Shown piece by piece: positions 49,900 to 60,128 of a stretch of DNA of 64,000 nt (its first letter is position 1; every line of letters starts with the position of its first letter). Source of the DNA: UBA6623 sp965248235. GTDB lineage: Bacteria; Acidobacteriota; Terriglobia; Bryobacterales; UBA6623. Made by a program: the position numbers and the translations under genes. The stretch covers positions 1,178,001 through 1,242,000 of the forward strand of contig CBDFIU010000005.1 of assembly GCA_965248235.1 (NCBI GenBank), in the 5' to 3' direction. The notes under the pieces are model-generated. The model was given only the letters and a program-made list of their open reading frames with translations, was not told the origin of the DNA and made no database searches.

Positions 49900-50600
49900 G
49901 CCTGCTTGCATACGCCTTCGGCGGCGCCCTTGAGGGGGCGGGCAAGGGCTTGGCCCAGGTCGGCGAGCACCGCCGGCGTATGGAGGGCGAGCGGCTGCGG
50001 GAGGAGTTTTGGGAGAAGCAGAACCAGTTTAACCGCGATGCACAGAACACCCGCAATCAGTCCGGCATCGACGCTCAGAACGCCCGCAATCAGGCCGGCA
50101 TCGACGCTCAGAACGACCGCCATCAGGCCGGCATCACGGCGCAAGGGGATGAGGCCGCGGCAAGACGGAAGGCGCAAACGGCTCAGGCGGTGGCAAAACA
50201 GGCGGCCGAAAAGGAAAAGGGCGGGGCGGCCCGGCGCCAGGATGCCCTGGATCTGGCAATAAAGACATCCAAAATCACGGACGACAACAATAACGAGGTC
50301 ATCGACTGGAATGCGGTCGGTTACAAGATGAAGTTCTGGGAAAACAACGACGAGCGATTGCCCCTCTCTCGTGCAGTGACCTGGAACGACATCAAGGTAA
50401 CGGCGGAAGCCGAAGGCATCTCGCTCGAAGAAGCGCGAGATCGTTATCGAAACCTTGGCCACCCGGTTCCCCTTGGGGACCCTCCACCTCCACCCCACCT
50501 GGCCAATCCGGGCGGAGAGCATGCGGGTTCGCCCCTAGCCAGTCCTCCTCCGAAGAGATTGTGGCCCGGAAGAAAGCGCTACAGCTACAGTCCGAGATGA
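49896..50600 (+). CDS. Virion-type helical protein (intact form)
   Basis: 234 aa. MSLLAYAFGGALEGAGKGLA start, then helical region with four repeats of ~12 residues (DAQNTRNQSGI / DAQNARNQAGI / DAQNDRHQAGI), and a folded end (WNAVGYKMKFWENNDERLPL; WNDIKVTAEAEGISLEEARD) finishing RKRYSYSPR. It is the undivided version of the gene split by inversion in A; the repeats are absent there. Confidence 0.6.
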   Translation: MSLLAYAFGGALEGAGKGLAQVGEHRRRMEGERLREEFWEKQNQFNRDAQNTRNQSGIDAQNARNQAGIDAQNDRHQAGITAQGDEAAARRKAQTAQAVAKQAAEKEKGGAARRQDALDLAIKTSKITDDNNNEVIDWNAVGYKMKFWENNDERLPLSRAVTWNDIKVTAEAEGISLEEARDRYRNLGHPVPLGDPPPPPHLANPGGEHAGSPLASPPPKRLWPGRKRYSYSPR

Positions 50601-50621
50601 GGCGGCGCGGTCCAGGCCGCC

Positions 50622-53600
50622 ATGGGCGATTCCACCACAGACTACAGACTCGATAAGGGCCATAGTCCAGGTCCGGGGCGCAACTACTTGCGCGAGTACA
50701 TGGACTTTCACGGTCCAGCTCCAGGGCGAAACTACTGGCGCGAGTACGGCGTCGGCCCGCTAGTCCCTCCAAAACCATCCGAGCCCCCTGACGAACCCGG
50801 CGTATTTGACGAGTTCGGCTCGGCATTCCATCACAGCCTGATCCAGTCGAACCCCGAGATGTACGGCGCCGCTCTCGAGGCGGCAGGGGTAAGTTCCGGT
50901 TCCGAGAGCATGCGGCAGGCAGGCGAGCGCCTGCAGCGCTGGGCAGCGGGGCTGGAGGCCGGCAGGCCTCCCATCACGTTTGAGGAAGCGGAAGGTTTCG
51001 GGGAGAACCTGCGGGCGCTGGCGGGGCTTGGCGGTAGTGCCTTTGGCAGCACGGTTCCGCCACTCGCGATGGGAGCCGCCGGCGCGGTCGGTGGCGCGGC
51101 AGTGGCCGGACCTCCCGGAGCCTTGGCGGGTGGCTTCATTGGCGCAACCGCGGCGGGCGCTCCGCTGAACCTCGGCGAAGCCTACCAGCAGTTCAAGCAG
51201 GAAGGCGTTGAGCCGGAGAGGGCCGCGAAATTCGCGATTGCCATCGCGGTACCGATTACCGCTCTGGATGTGGGCGGGCTTGGCGGGATCGTCAGCCGGT
51301 CCCTTGGTGCGCCGATCAAGAAGACGGTGCTGCGGGCCATTGGCCGCAGGATCGCGGAAGGGTCGCTGATCGAGGGGTCAACGGAAGCGCTGCAATCGGC
51401 GATCCGCGAGGCGATGGCGGCGGCGTTGACCGACAACCCCGATGTCAGCCGGCGGGCCTGGCGGACGTTCGAAGAGGCGCTGGCCGGCGCCATGGTGGGC
51501 GGGACCATCAGCGGGGTCACAACTACGGCTGACCAGCTGTTGCGCCCTCAAGATACCGCTCCCCCTCCGCTTCCACCCGAGCGCCCCACGCCGCCTCCCG
51601 ACAGCGGACGTCCGGGAGCCGCGGAGACCGCCGCGGCAGGGGCCGCCGGGCAACCCCTGAGTGAAGCCGATCTGGCCTCGCCGCTCCCCGACGATCTGAT
51701 CGCCGAGGGCCGGGAGTTCATGGCGACGGCTGAGGGCGCTACCGAGTCCAACCGGATACTCGCCGAGTACGGACTCCCCAACGTCGGCGAGCAGGCGATC
51801 TATCAATCCGATGTCTTCTCGGAAGACGGAAGAGTAAACCGCAGCACCCCGGAGCGCGTCGTGGTGCTCGACGCCATCCCGAGCGAGGAGTACATGTCCG
51901 GGGAGTCGACGCCGCCGGCGGTCAAGATCTGGCGCGACGGCACGACGTTCGAGCTGATTCTGCCGCTGAGCGGAGAAACGCTGACGGCCCCTCCTACCGC
52001 CCAACAGCAGGCCGAGCAGGCCGACCGGACGAGGTTCGAAACCGATGTCGCCGAGACCCTGCGGCCGCTCGAGACTCCCGAGCTTCGAAATGCGGCGCTG
52101 AGGGCCGAACTCGATGCCGAGGGAGCTGAATCACTTGAAGCGCTGGGACCGGAGCGCCGGAGCAAGTTGCTAGGAACGCTCAAGAAGCGCGTCGCCACGG
52201 ACACCACAACCCGCGAGAGCGAAAGCCAGGCCGCTGCCGGCGAGCAGCAGGAGAGCGACGAGCGGCTGTTGTTCGAAGAGGAGTACCGCGAGACGGTCGA
52301 GGACGCCGCCGGGAAGATCGGCACGGAACGCGCCCAGGGCCTGATCGCGGAAACCACCGCGGCGATGGGGCTTGCGGAAGGAGCCGTGCCGGCCGAGCGC
52401 CGCGCGGCTTTCCTGAAATTGCTCAAGGCCAAGGCTCGCACGGCTTCCCGCTTGGTCCAGCAGGAGCCACAGCAGCAACCGGAGACACAGCGGCCACAAC
52501 CTGAACCGTTACAGCAACAACCTGAACCGTTACAGCCTGAGCCGGAGCCGCAGCTGCCACAGCAACCGGAAGCGCAGCAGCCCCAACCTCAATCTGTTCA
52601 AGAGATTCCCTTCCAGCCGGTCGAGCGAGACAAGGCGATCACGCCCGCCGGAACCGAGCATGAGGTCGAGTACGCCATCGCCGATGCCGACACCCTGACC
52701 GCCTCGCACGACCGCTTCGGCAAGCTGAATCCCGCCTACCCGCGGGAGCTTCAGCCGAGAGACAGGAGCCGCGCCGCGTCGCAGCTTCAGATCGAGCAGT
52801 TGTCGCGCGACCTTCGGCCCCCACTGCTGGACCGCTCCCCGGGAGCGGAAAACGGCGCTCCGATCATCGACCCCGGAGGCGTGGTCGAGAGCGGCAATGC
52901 CCGCACAATCGCCTTGCAGACGGCCTATTCGGAGGGCACGGCGGAGAACTACCGGCAGTATCTGGCCGGGAAGGGCTACCCCGTCGAAGGTGTGGGGAAA
53001 CCTGTCCTGGTGCGCATCCGCCGCTCTCAGCTGACTCCCGGCGAACGGCTCGCCTTCACACGGGAGGCGAACCAGCAGGCGGTGATGAGCCTGTCGCGCA
53101 CCGAACGCGCGTTCGCCGACGCCGAAGCAATGCCGCGGGGCTTGGTGGGCCTCTACGAGAGTGGCGCGGTCAACCTGGAAAAGAACCGGAACTTCGTGCG
53201 CTCGTTCGTCCGCGACGTCGTCGGCCCAGGCGAGCAGACGACTTTCGTGAGCGCCCAAGGGGACCTGACGGCGGATGGGGTTCAGCGTATCGAGACGGCG
53301 CTGCTGGCGAAAGCCTACTCGGACCGCCGCCTGGTCGAGCGCATCGCGGAGGCGGCGGATCCAGGCCGCCGCACGATCCGTAACGTCTTGATCGACCTGG
53401 CGCCCCAGTGGGCCGCGATGAGGGAGAGCGTCCAGGCGGGCACGATGCACCCCGATATCGACCAGACGAAGGCCCTGCTCGATGCCGTTAATCTAATCGA
53501 CCGCGGCGTGCGCGAGCGGGTTCTGGTTTCGGATCTGCTGAATCAAGGGTCGCTGTTCGGTGAAGGCGATCAAGCAGCAGGCAGGCAGCACGGCGAGCGT

Positions 53601-56600
53601 GTGAAAGCGTTCCTGGGGATGTTCTACAAGGACCCCGGAGCCGACGGCTACAAGCGCCTTGAATCGGAAGCAGCGATCACGGAGGCATTGAGGCGGTATC
53701 TGGAGTCGGCCGAGCGCTACGACCCGCGGCAGGCGACGCTGCTGGGCGATGGGGAAGCTCCACCGATCGAGCGGCTGTTGCGCGGCGCAAGAAGCGAAGA
53801 GCCCGCCGCACCTGTCGAGACACCGGCGGAACCGACCGAGACCAAGCAACCCAAGAAGCCGAAGAAGCTCAAGAAAACGTCCAAGGCCAAGAAAAAGACG
53901 ACCCAGCACGAATCAACCAAGGCCTCACCCGAGCCTGAATCGCGGCCCGCGCCGGAGGCGGCAGTCGCGGAACGTACCCTCACCGCTGAGGAAGCCGCGC
54001 GGTTCGCGAAGCTCCCCGAAATCCTCGCAACCGCGCTCAACCGGATCGCGCCCAACACGGCGTTTAAGGCGAGCAAGGCTCCGATCAGCGGCCGCCGAGG
54101 GTTCGTCCAGGGCCGCTACCGTCCCTACAACTCCGTGATCGAAGTGGCGCTCGACCCGGGCTTCGGGACCTCGAACCCGCTCAAGGTGCTGCACCACGAA
54201 GCGATTCACGCGCTGAAAGCCGACGGCCTGTTCAGCGAAGCGGAATGGAACACCCTGACCAGGGAGGCTCAAGAGCAGGACTGGATCGCCCGCTACCGGA
54301 TCGAGGAGCGTTACCCCGAACTGTTCGAGAAGGGCAAGCCTGCCGCCACCGAGGAAGCCATCGCGGACGCTTTCGCCGATTGGTCGGCGGCTCCCCGCGG
54401 CTGGAGGGAAACGGTAGCACGGATCTTCGCCAAGCTGCGGCGCCTGCTCAGGCAACTGAGAAGCGCCCTCCTCAAAGATGGCTGGCAGCCCTCGGCGGAG
54501 GACATCTTCTCCCGCGTCGTCTCGGGGGAGGTGGGAACACGCACGCCGACGACCACACCGCAACAGGGCGCGGTGCGCGAGTCGCGGCCCGAGCCCGGCG
54601 AATCCCGCCGCCGGGCCGAGGAGCGCTTCAAGGAGCGCCAGAAGGGCTTGCGGGCAAGCGGACCCTCGATGGTGGAGAGAGCCAAGGAAGCCTGGGAGAA
54701 CTTCCGCGAGGACTGGGTGAGGACTTACCGCGACCTGCCGCGCAAACCGCTGTTCGCCGACGCCCACGAGTGGCTGCGGTCGCTCCAGGCGGCGCCGTCG
54801 GTGGCGAGCGGCGAGGCCGTGCGGCATCTCACCGAGCTGACCGCGGGGCTCGACGCCGACAGGCTCGACCTGATGACCCGCAAGGTCTTCATGGACGACT
54901 TCTATGACGACATCAGAGAAGGCATGGCGGTGCCGTTTTGGTCGAGCAGCGACGATTTAATGGCCAGCTACCGCGAGGTGAATCGGGCCTTGGAAGGCGA
55001 CCGCGAGCTGGCGAGCCGCGTCCGAAAACGCCAGGTCTACGTGCGCCGCGTGGCGAGGCGCATGGTGGAGGCCGGCGTGCTCTCCCCCGAGAGCCTGAAG
55101 CGCAGGAACTACATCAAGCACCAGGTGATCGAGTACGCCCAGATGATCCGCTCGAGCCGGGTGCGTGGGGTCCGCAAGCCCAAGTGGGCCAAACGGATGG
55201 GCACCACCCTTGAGATCAACACCAATCTGCTGGAAGCCGAATCGGCGTGGCTCATGAAGGCGCTGGTCGACATCCAGATGGCCAAGGTGATCACCCAGAT
55301 CGCCGAATCGTCCCAGTACAACCATCGCGGCGAGCTGAAGAAGGCGATCCGGGAGCACAACAAACCCCTGGTGGACCAGCTGGTCGTCGAGGAGTTCCGC
55401 GAAGCGCTGCGGCTGGCCGGTGTCGACCGGAGTCCGGCCGACGCCATCGAGACACCGGCGGACATCCAAAAGTTCCTCGACGAAAACTCGAAGGACCTTG
55501 ATTTAAAGAATCTGAAGACGCCGATCCGGAACCAGCTGCGGGGGTTCCGCAAGAAGATCGGATCCGGATTCGGCAAGCTCAGGGCAACGCTCGACAAGGC
55601 CGACGTGCCATCGCACCTCGAAGCCGAGTACACGCTGTTGATGGATACCGAGCGGGTAACGGAGTCCACCGAGGACTCGGCGTTTCCGCTCGTCGTCTGG
55701 GTGGCGCAAAACCTCGACGGCGAGGCGGCGGGCGCGGCCTACCGCATTCTTGCCGCCGTCACCGCCCGGCGGCAGTTCCTCAAGGATCAGCTGGGAGAGA
55801 AATACATCCTGGCGGACAACATGGAGAACGCTCTCAAGGCGCTCCGAAGAGGCGGCGGGACCGAGTGGGAAGGCTTCGCGGCCTGGCAGCCCGACCCCGG
55901 GCGCCACATGTTCACGGCCCTGACGATCCCCGAGCACGTCTTCGACCGGATGCGGTCAAAGCTAGCCGAGGTCTTCGAAGACTCAGGGATGGCCGGGATG
56001 TTTCCCGCCGGGGAGGTCGCGGCCATGATGGACAGGATAAAGGAACAGCGGGTCGTCGGCGGGCCGAAGTTCGAGATGGTGCTGCCGGTGGAGCTGGCCG
56101 CCACGCTCGACTCGTTCGGGAGCAAGGACTCGGACTACTACGCCACCGTTGAACTCTATGAGAAGTCGATCCGGGCCTGGAAGCAATGGACGCTCATCAA
56201 CCCCAGGCGCTATTTCAAGTACAACACGCAGAACACCTCGGGCGATCTCGACGGCGTGATCGCCGCGTTCCCGAAGGCGCTCAAGTGGAAGTACCTCGAG
56301 CCCGCGTTTCTGGAGCTGTGGGACGTGACGGTAAGGAAGGGCACGCCCAGCGCCGTCTTCCAGGAGGCCGCCGAGCGCGGCGTGCTGGACGGCGGCTGGT
56401 CGATCTCCGAGGTCTATGACGTCCAGAACGACATCGAGGGCCTGCTGGTGAAACCGGGCCTCTCCCAGCGGACGCTGAGGAAGATATGGAAGTTCCTGGC
56501 CAAATCGACCACCTTCCGCGAGAACTTCCTGCGCTACGCCATGTATCTGGCCGTGAGGGAAGAGATTCAGACGGCGCGGCGGGAGAACCCGGGACGGCTG

Positions 56601-57788
56601 AACGAAGACCTGATGCCGCTGGTCGGCTACGGGGCCGGTCGTATTGACCAGGTCAACGCCATCACCTCCGACGCCGACCGCGCCGCCTACATCTCCCGTG
56701 AGTCGCTCGGCGACTACAGCGCGATCAGCGTCCTCGGCCAAAAGCTGAGAAAGTGGGTGATTCCGTTCTGGAGTTGGCAGGAGATCAACGCCAAGCGCTA
56801 TTACCGGATAGGGTCGAACATCGTGGCCACCCGGAAGGGCTTCGGGCGCGCCGCGTCGCTGGCCGCGTTGGGCGCCAGGATAGGCACGCGGGCGGCGCTT
56901 TGGCTGACCTGGCGCCTGATGGTGTACTCCGTCGGGACGTGGATGTGGAACAACCTTCTATTCCCCGATTTGGAGGAGGAACTGAGGGACGAGGACCGCC
57001 GCAGGCTGCATCTGATCTTGGGCAAGTCGGACGACGGCGAGATCATCATGCTGCGCATGCCGGGGGCATTGAGCGACCTGATGGGCTGGTTCGGACTCGA
57101 CGACGTGCTGGCCGCGCTGTCTCACATCTCGAAAGGCCGGGGATCCTGGCGCGACGTGGCCGAAGCGGTGTACCAGGCCCCCATCAACCGGCTCGTCAAC
57201 GGGTTGACGCCGACGTTCAAGGTGCCGGGCGAAGCCCTGGCCGGCCGCAGCTTCTTCCCCGACGTGTTCAACCCGCGTTTGATCCGGGACGGCTGGCGGC
57301 ACCTATTCCGGGCGGTTCAGGTCGAGCCTGTCTATGACTGGTATCTAGGCAGGCCGTCGCCGGGAGCGGGGCACGTGCTGATGACGACGTTTGTCGACGC
57401 GCGGCACACCGGCTACAGCGCCTACGCCAAGATCCGGGGCGAAGCCTACCAATGGCTGCGGGCGGTCGAGGGCGAGGAAGGAGCGCCGCTCTACGCGAGC
57501 CGGCGGGGCAACGCCTACTTCTACTACCGCATGGCGTTGAAGTTCAAGGACACCGAGGCTGCCGTGAGATACCGTCAGGAACTCAGGCGGTTAAAAGTGA
57601 AACCGGATATGATGCGGGCCATGCTGAAGCGCGCCCATCCGCTCGGCATGCTGGGGAGCCGGGAGCGCCGGGCGTTCCTGCGGACACTGACGCCCACCGA
57701 AGAGCGCAGCCTGCGGCGGGCGATCGAATGGTGGAAGGAGACCTACGTCGGTGGGGCGGCGGGAGCGCGGTGGGAGGGGATCAGGTGA
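50622..57788 (+). CDS. Giant polyvalent protein with DdrB/ParB-like domain (B form)
   Basis: 2,388 aa from ATG 50622. N terminus has two GPGRNYLREY / APGRNYWREY repeats, then VFDEFGSAFHHSLIQSNPEM and the glycine-zipper region (about 136-225). Gln/Pro-rich linker near 630. Complete DdrB/ParB-like domain (about 672-1030: LQPRDRSRAASQLQIEQLSR, GGVVESGNARTIALQTAY, NKNRNFVRSFV-like segment, LLNQGSLFGEG). Lys-rich linker. HHEAIHALKADG metalloprotease-like site (about 1191). From there to the end it matches A (INPRRYFKYNTQNTSGDLDG near 1858). It lacks the LPD1, methylase and helicase modules of A. Likely ejected virion protein. Confidence 0.7.
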   Translation: MGDSTTDYRLDKGHSPGPGRNYLREYMDFHGPAPGRNYWREYGVGPLVPPKPSEPPDEPGVFDEFGSAFHHSLIQSNPEMYGAALEAAGVSSGSESMRQAGERLQRWAAGLEAGRPPITFEEAEGFGENLRALAGLGGSAFGSTVPPLAMGAAGAVGGAAVAGPPGALAGGFIGATAAGAPLNLGEAYQQFKQEGVEPERAAKFAIAIAVPITALDVGGLGGIVSRSLGAPIKKTVLRAIGRRIAEGSLIEGSTEALQSAIREAMAAALTDNPDVSRRAWRTFEEALAGAMVGGTISGVTTTADQLLRPQDTAPPPLPPERPTPPPDSGRPGAAETAAAGAAGQPLSEADLASPLPDDLIAEGREFMATAEGATESNRILAEYGLPNVGEQAIYQSDVFSEDGRVNRSTPERVVVLDAIPSEEYMSGESTPPAVKIWRDGTTFELILPLSGETLTAPPTAQQQAEQADRTRFETDVAETLRPLETPELRNAALRAELDAEGAESLEALGPERRSKLLGTLKKRVATDTTTRESESQAAAGEQQESDERLLFEEEYRETVEDAAGKIGTERAQGLIAETTAAMGLAEGAVPAERRAAFLKLLKAKARTASRLVQQEPQQQPETQRPQPEPLQQQPEPLQPEPEPQLPQQPEAQQPQPQSVQEIPFQPVERDKAITPAGTEHEVEYAIADADTLTASHDRFGKLNPAYPRELQPRDRSRAASQLQIEQLSRDLRPPLLDRSPGAENGAPIIDPGGVVESGNARTIALQTAYSEGTAENYRQYLAGKGYPVEGVGKPVLVRIRRSQLTPGERLAFTREANQQAVMSLSRTERAFADAEAMPRGLVGLYESGAVNLEKNRNFVRSFVRDVVGPGEQTTFVSAQGDLTADGVQRIETALLAKAYSDRRLVERIAEAADPGRRTIRNVLIDLAPQWAAMRESVQAGTMHPDIDQTKALLDAVNLIDRGVRERVLVSDLLNQGSLFGEGDQAAGRQHGERVKAFLGMFYKDPGADGYKRLESEAAITEALRRYLESAERYDPRQATLLGDGEAPPIERLLRGARSEEPAAPVETPAEPTETKQPKKPKKLKKTSKAKKKTTQHESTKASPEPESRPAPEAAVAERTLTAEEAARFAKLPEILATALNRIAPNTAFKASKAPISGRRGFVQGRYRPYNSVIEVALDPGFGTSNPLKVLHHEAIHALKADGLFSEAEWNTLTREAQEQDWIARYRIEERYPELFEKGKPAATEEAIADAFADWSAAPRGWRETVARIFAKLRRLLRQLRSALLKDGWQPSAEDIFSRVVSGEVGTRTPTTTPQQGAVRESRPEPGESRRRAEERFKERQKGLRASGPSMVERAKEAWENFREDWVRTYRDLPRKPLFADAHEWLRSLQAAPSVASGEAVRHLTELTAGLDADRLDLMTRKVFMDDFYDDIREGMAVPFWSSSDDLMASYREVNRALEGDRELASRVRKRQVYVRRVARRMVEAGVLSPESLKRRNYIKHQVIEYAQMIRSSRVRGVRKPKWAKRMGTTLEINTNLLEAESAWLMKALVDIQMAKVITQIAESSQYNHRGELKKAIREHNKPLVDQLVVEEFREALRLAGVDRSPADAIETPADIQKFLDENSKDLDLKNLKTPIRNQLRGFRKKIGSGFGKLRATLDKADVPSHLEAEYTLLMDTERVTESTEDSAFPLVVWVAQNLDGEAAGAAYRILAAVTARRQFLKDQLGEKYILADNMENALKALRRGGGTEWEGFAAWQPDPGRHMFTALTIPEHVFDRMRSKLAEVFEDSGMAGMFPAGEVAAMMDRIKEQRVVGGPKFEMVLPVELAATLDSFGSKDSDYYATVELYEKSIRAWKQWTLINPRRYFKYNTQNTSGDLDGVIAAFPKALKWKYLEPAFLELWDVTVRKGTPSAVFQEAAERGVLDGGWSISEVYDVQNDIEGLLVKPGLSQRTLRKIWKFLAKSTTFRENFLRYAMYLAVREEIQTARRENPGRLNEDLMPLVGYGAGRIDQVNAITSDADRAAYISRESLGDYSAISVLGQKLRKWVIPFWSWQEINAKRYYRIGSNIVATRKGFGRAASLAALGARIGTRAALWLTWRLMVYSVGTWMWNNLLFPDLEEELRDEDRRRLHLILGKSDDGEIIMLRMPGALSDLMGWFGLDDVLAALSHISKGRGSWRDVAEAVYQAPINRLVNGLTPTFKVPGEALAGRSFFPDVFNPRLIRDGWRHLFRAVQVEPVYDWYLGRPSPGAGHVLMTTFVDARHTGYSAYAKIRGEAYQWLRAVEGEEGAPLYASRRGNAYFYYRMALKFKDTEAAVRYRQELRRLKVKPDMMRAMLKRAHPLGMLGSRERRAFLRTLTPTEERSLRRAIEWWKETYVGGAAGARWEGIR

Positions 57789-57911
57789 GGGAACGCGGAT
57801 GACCTACGCCTTCAGGAAGAAAGCCGGGAGAATCTACGGAGGTGGGGATCACGGATCAGTGGATGATTTGTGCCCGAACCTTCGGTGCCACCGTTCCTCA
57901 TCAGGGTAGAA

Positions 57912-58616
57912 TCAAAACCGGAACTGGATGCCTGCCTCAATACAGTCGGCATCAATCTCCGCCCCCCTACTTGAGCGAAAGCGATAGCCAGTGTGGAACT
58001 CCAGGAGCGGGGAGGCTCGAACCGAGAGACCTACCATGATCTGATAGGCGAACCGGGAATCCTCGTATGCGACTGTGGTATTGAAGGCTTCGGTGGGGAT
58101 GCCGCCTGGTCCAATGACGCCGGGGGGGACGTCGTACTCGAAGGTGACCGTGCGGGTGACAGCTCCATCGTGGAAGAAAGCTCCCAGACCGAAACCGGCG
58201 TAGGGACTCACCCTCCATTTGGGATAGCGGTAATAGAAATTTCCCATGAGAGACTGGGTCTTGATTTCTCCATCGATTTCTGTGGTGATCGAGGGGATCG
58301 AGGAGGGGGGGAGGGGGGAAATGACATTGATGGGTGCCCGGGAGAGATATCCGGTGGGATTGCCGACACCGACTTTCTGGTGCCCCCATTCAATCTCGGT
58401 CGAGAAGCCCTCTTTGAAGGCGTAGCCAAAGGCCGCTGTCAAACCGGCTCCAGCTTTAACACCGTGCCACAATTGGCCCTTCGGGTTGTATGGAAAAACG
58501 GCTGATCCAGCAAAATCGAGATAGAACTTGTCGTCTTCGTCAGTCTCCTGCGCACTCAGAGGGCTATACGAGAGCAAGACAACGAGTAGGATGAGAAAAT
58601 CTCGGCGGAGGTTCAT
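57912..58616 (-). CDS. Outer-membrane beta-barrel protein (cargo of unit B)
   Basis: 234 aa from ATG 58616. Signal peptide MNLRRDFLILLVVLLSYSPL-SAQ; mature protein of alternating strands (FYLDFAGSAVFPY; GVKAGAGLTAAFGYAFK; SPYAGFGLGAFFHDG; IMVGLSVRASPLLEFHTGYR) ending in the typical terminal Phe (IQFRF). Fits the OmpA/OmpX-like porin superfamily. A surface protein on a phage-like element could change adsorption of other phages (lysogenic conversion); that is inference. Confidence 0.75.
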   Translation of the reverse strand: MNLRRDFLILLVVLLSYSPLSAQETDEDDKFYLDFAGSAVFPYNPKGQLWHGVKAGAGLTAAFGYAFKEGFSTEIEWGHQKVGVGNPTGYLSRAPINVISPLPPSSIPSITTEIDGEIKTQSLMGNFYYRYPKWRVSPYAGFGLGAFFHDGAVTRTVTFEYDVPPGVIGPGGIPTEAFNTTVAYEDSRFAYQIMVGLSVRASPLLEFHTGYRFRSSRGAEIDADCIEAGIQFRF

Positions 58617-58702
58617 CGTTGCACTCTTCAACAGTAGGCCTTCTGTCTTCTTTCCGCCAGGATTTCCGTCTTGGTCACACCGCCACGGGGGATGGAAGCC
58701 GA

Positions 58703-58933
58703 CTAGCCTGCGGCGGTGCGTCCGGTGATCGCCTCCCGCAAGCCTTCCAGCAGGCCCTCGAGCTTGGCTTGGCCGTATTCCAGCCGCCCCACGCGATCCG
58801 CCAGCTGCTTGATGTCCTCTCGCAACCTTGACTCGAGTTTCGCCATGTCCGTCCTCAACCAGGCGAACAAGCCGACCAACAGCACGGCCAAGCCGACTCC
58901 CACGGCCAGAATCGCTATCATTTCTCCGCTCAT
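58703..58933 (-). CDS. Small membrane-anchored coiled-coil protein
   Basis: 76 aa: MSGEMIAILAVGVGLAVLLV and GLFAWLRTDMAKL, one membrane helix, then a coiled coil (LADRVGRLEYGQAKLEGLLE, GLREAI). A common type of small bacterial protein of unknown function. In unit A only the first six codons remain (29346-29361). Confidence 0.6.
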   Translation of the reverse strand: MSGEMIAILAVGVGLAVLLVGLFAWLRTDMAKLESRLREDIKQLADRVGRLEYGQAKLEGLLEGLREAITGRTAAG

Positions 58934-59104
58934 CGTTTCTCCCCGCTGTGAGTTGTATGGTAGCGCAGCCTCGTTTGGCGGCGCATCCGTGAGGCCGCAC
59001 GAAGCCTAACAGGCAGCACCAAGAAATATGAATGATAATCTGCGACGTCACGTTGGCGGGCCATACGGGTGAACATAGTGGCATAATACCATCTATTCAC
59101 CCCT

Positions 59105-59134
59105 GTGGGAAACAATTCCAACAATGTTTCCCAC
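59105..59134. repeat. Palindrome next to parB-like gene (B)
   Basis: GTGGGAAACA, ten bases, TGTTTCCCAC, eight bases beyond the parB-like stop codon. Arms as in A. Confidence 0.5.
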
Positions 59135-59141
59135 GACGGGT

Positions 59142-60095
59142 TTAGCCGTCACCGTCCTGCTGATTCCATTCATTATCGAAGGCCCATAGGCAGTTGATGG
59201 CGTTTCCCAGGTGGTTTTCGATCTCATCCCGCCGCCAGCTGGGGACCTTCCCGGCGAGATCGTCCGGGCCCAACGTCAGCGTGCCGAGAGTGACAACGGC
59301 GTCGACGAACGCCAGGGCTTCCTGCTCGCCCACTTCGAGCTCCGGGGGTTTTTCAGGGTCCTCCCCCGGCGGGCCGTAGCGCCGCCCGTCCCGAGCCAGA
59401 ACGGATCTGTTCTCTGCGATGGCGATGCGGCGGGCCTGCTTCGGCGTGGGGAACGCTCTTCTCGTGAGCTTGCGCCGGGCGACCGCGATCTTCATCTCCC
59501 CGTCGCGGATTTTCCTGAGAAGCGCGGGGTCGGCGTCCTTGATCAGCTTCGCCGACCAGACGTAGTCACTGTTGGTGGCGAACATCTTGGCGGCCCGGTC
59601 TATGGACCGCTCAGCAACATCTGCGCCCTTTGCTCTATTCGTCTTTTGTTCGCTTTTGAAATCGCCATTAACTTCATTGTTTTCTGTTGTTTGCTCGGAC
59701 CCCAAAAGGTCTGAAGAAAATTTACTACCTTTTTTGCCTCGGCCTTGGGACAAGCGCTGGAGTTCCTTGGCCTCGGCCTCCAATTTCGGCAGGATCTCGA
59801 CGGCGATCGCCGCCCGCTGGGCGCTCGACAGGTGGCGCCTGTGCAGGTTGAGGCTGAGAACGATCTCCTCGGGGGATCCTTCGCCGTCCCAATGCTCGGA
59901 CTTGGGCTCGATGCCCAGCTTCCGGCAGGCCAGGTAGCGGTTGCGGCCGTCTAAAATGCTTCCGTCCGGGTGCAGCAGGATCGGCTCCCGCTGGCCGTTT
60001 TCGCGGATGTCGTCGACCAGGGCCTCGAATTCGTCGCCCTTGATCAGGGGAAACAGCCGCGCGGCGGGGTGAGATGACATGTGGTCGTCCATCAA
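59142..60095 (-). CDS. ParB-like DNA-binding protein
   Basis: 317 aa; TTG 60095 or ATG 60092, both behind AAGGAGG. N-terminal ParB/Srx domain (ARLFPLIKGDEFEALVDDIR, PILLHPDGSILDGRNRYLAC, EEIVLSLNLHRRHLSSAQRA), then a helical region with a helix-turn-helix-like part (AAKMFATNSDYVWSAKLIKD) and a C-terminal extension. Found both in phages and plasmids; without a ParA partner here. Might act in partition, in transcription control or as a nuclease-type ParB. Intact form of the gene at 29519. Confidence 0.8.
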   Translation of the reverse strand: MMDDHMSSHPAARLFPLIKGDEFEALVDDIRENGQREPILLHPDGSILDGRNRYLACRKLGIEPKSEHWDGEGSPEEIVLSLNLHRRHLSSAQRAAIAVEILPKLEAEAKELQRLSQGRGKKGSKFSSDLLGSEQTTENNEVNGDFKSEQKTNRAKGADVAERSIDRAAKMFATNSDYVWSAKLIKDADPALLRKIRDGEMKIAVARRKLTRRAFPTPKQARRIAIAENRSVLARDGRRYGPPGEDPEKPPELEVGEQEALAFVDAVVTLGTLTLGPDDLAGKVPSWRRDEIENHLGNAINCLWAFDNEWNQQDGDG

Positions 60096-60128
60096 GAACG
60101 TCCTCCTTAGCCATAGTGGTTCAGTGGT

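Noticed and set aside
57799..57909. 36-aa ORF after the giant gene in unit B (MTYAFRKKAGRIYGGG)
   Set aside because: Too short and without similarity to anything recognised; possibly the beginning of a lost gene.
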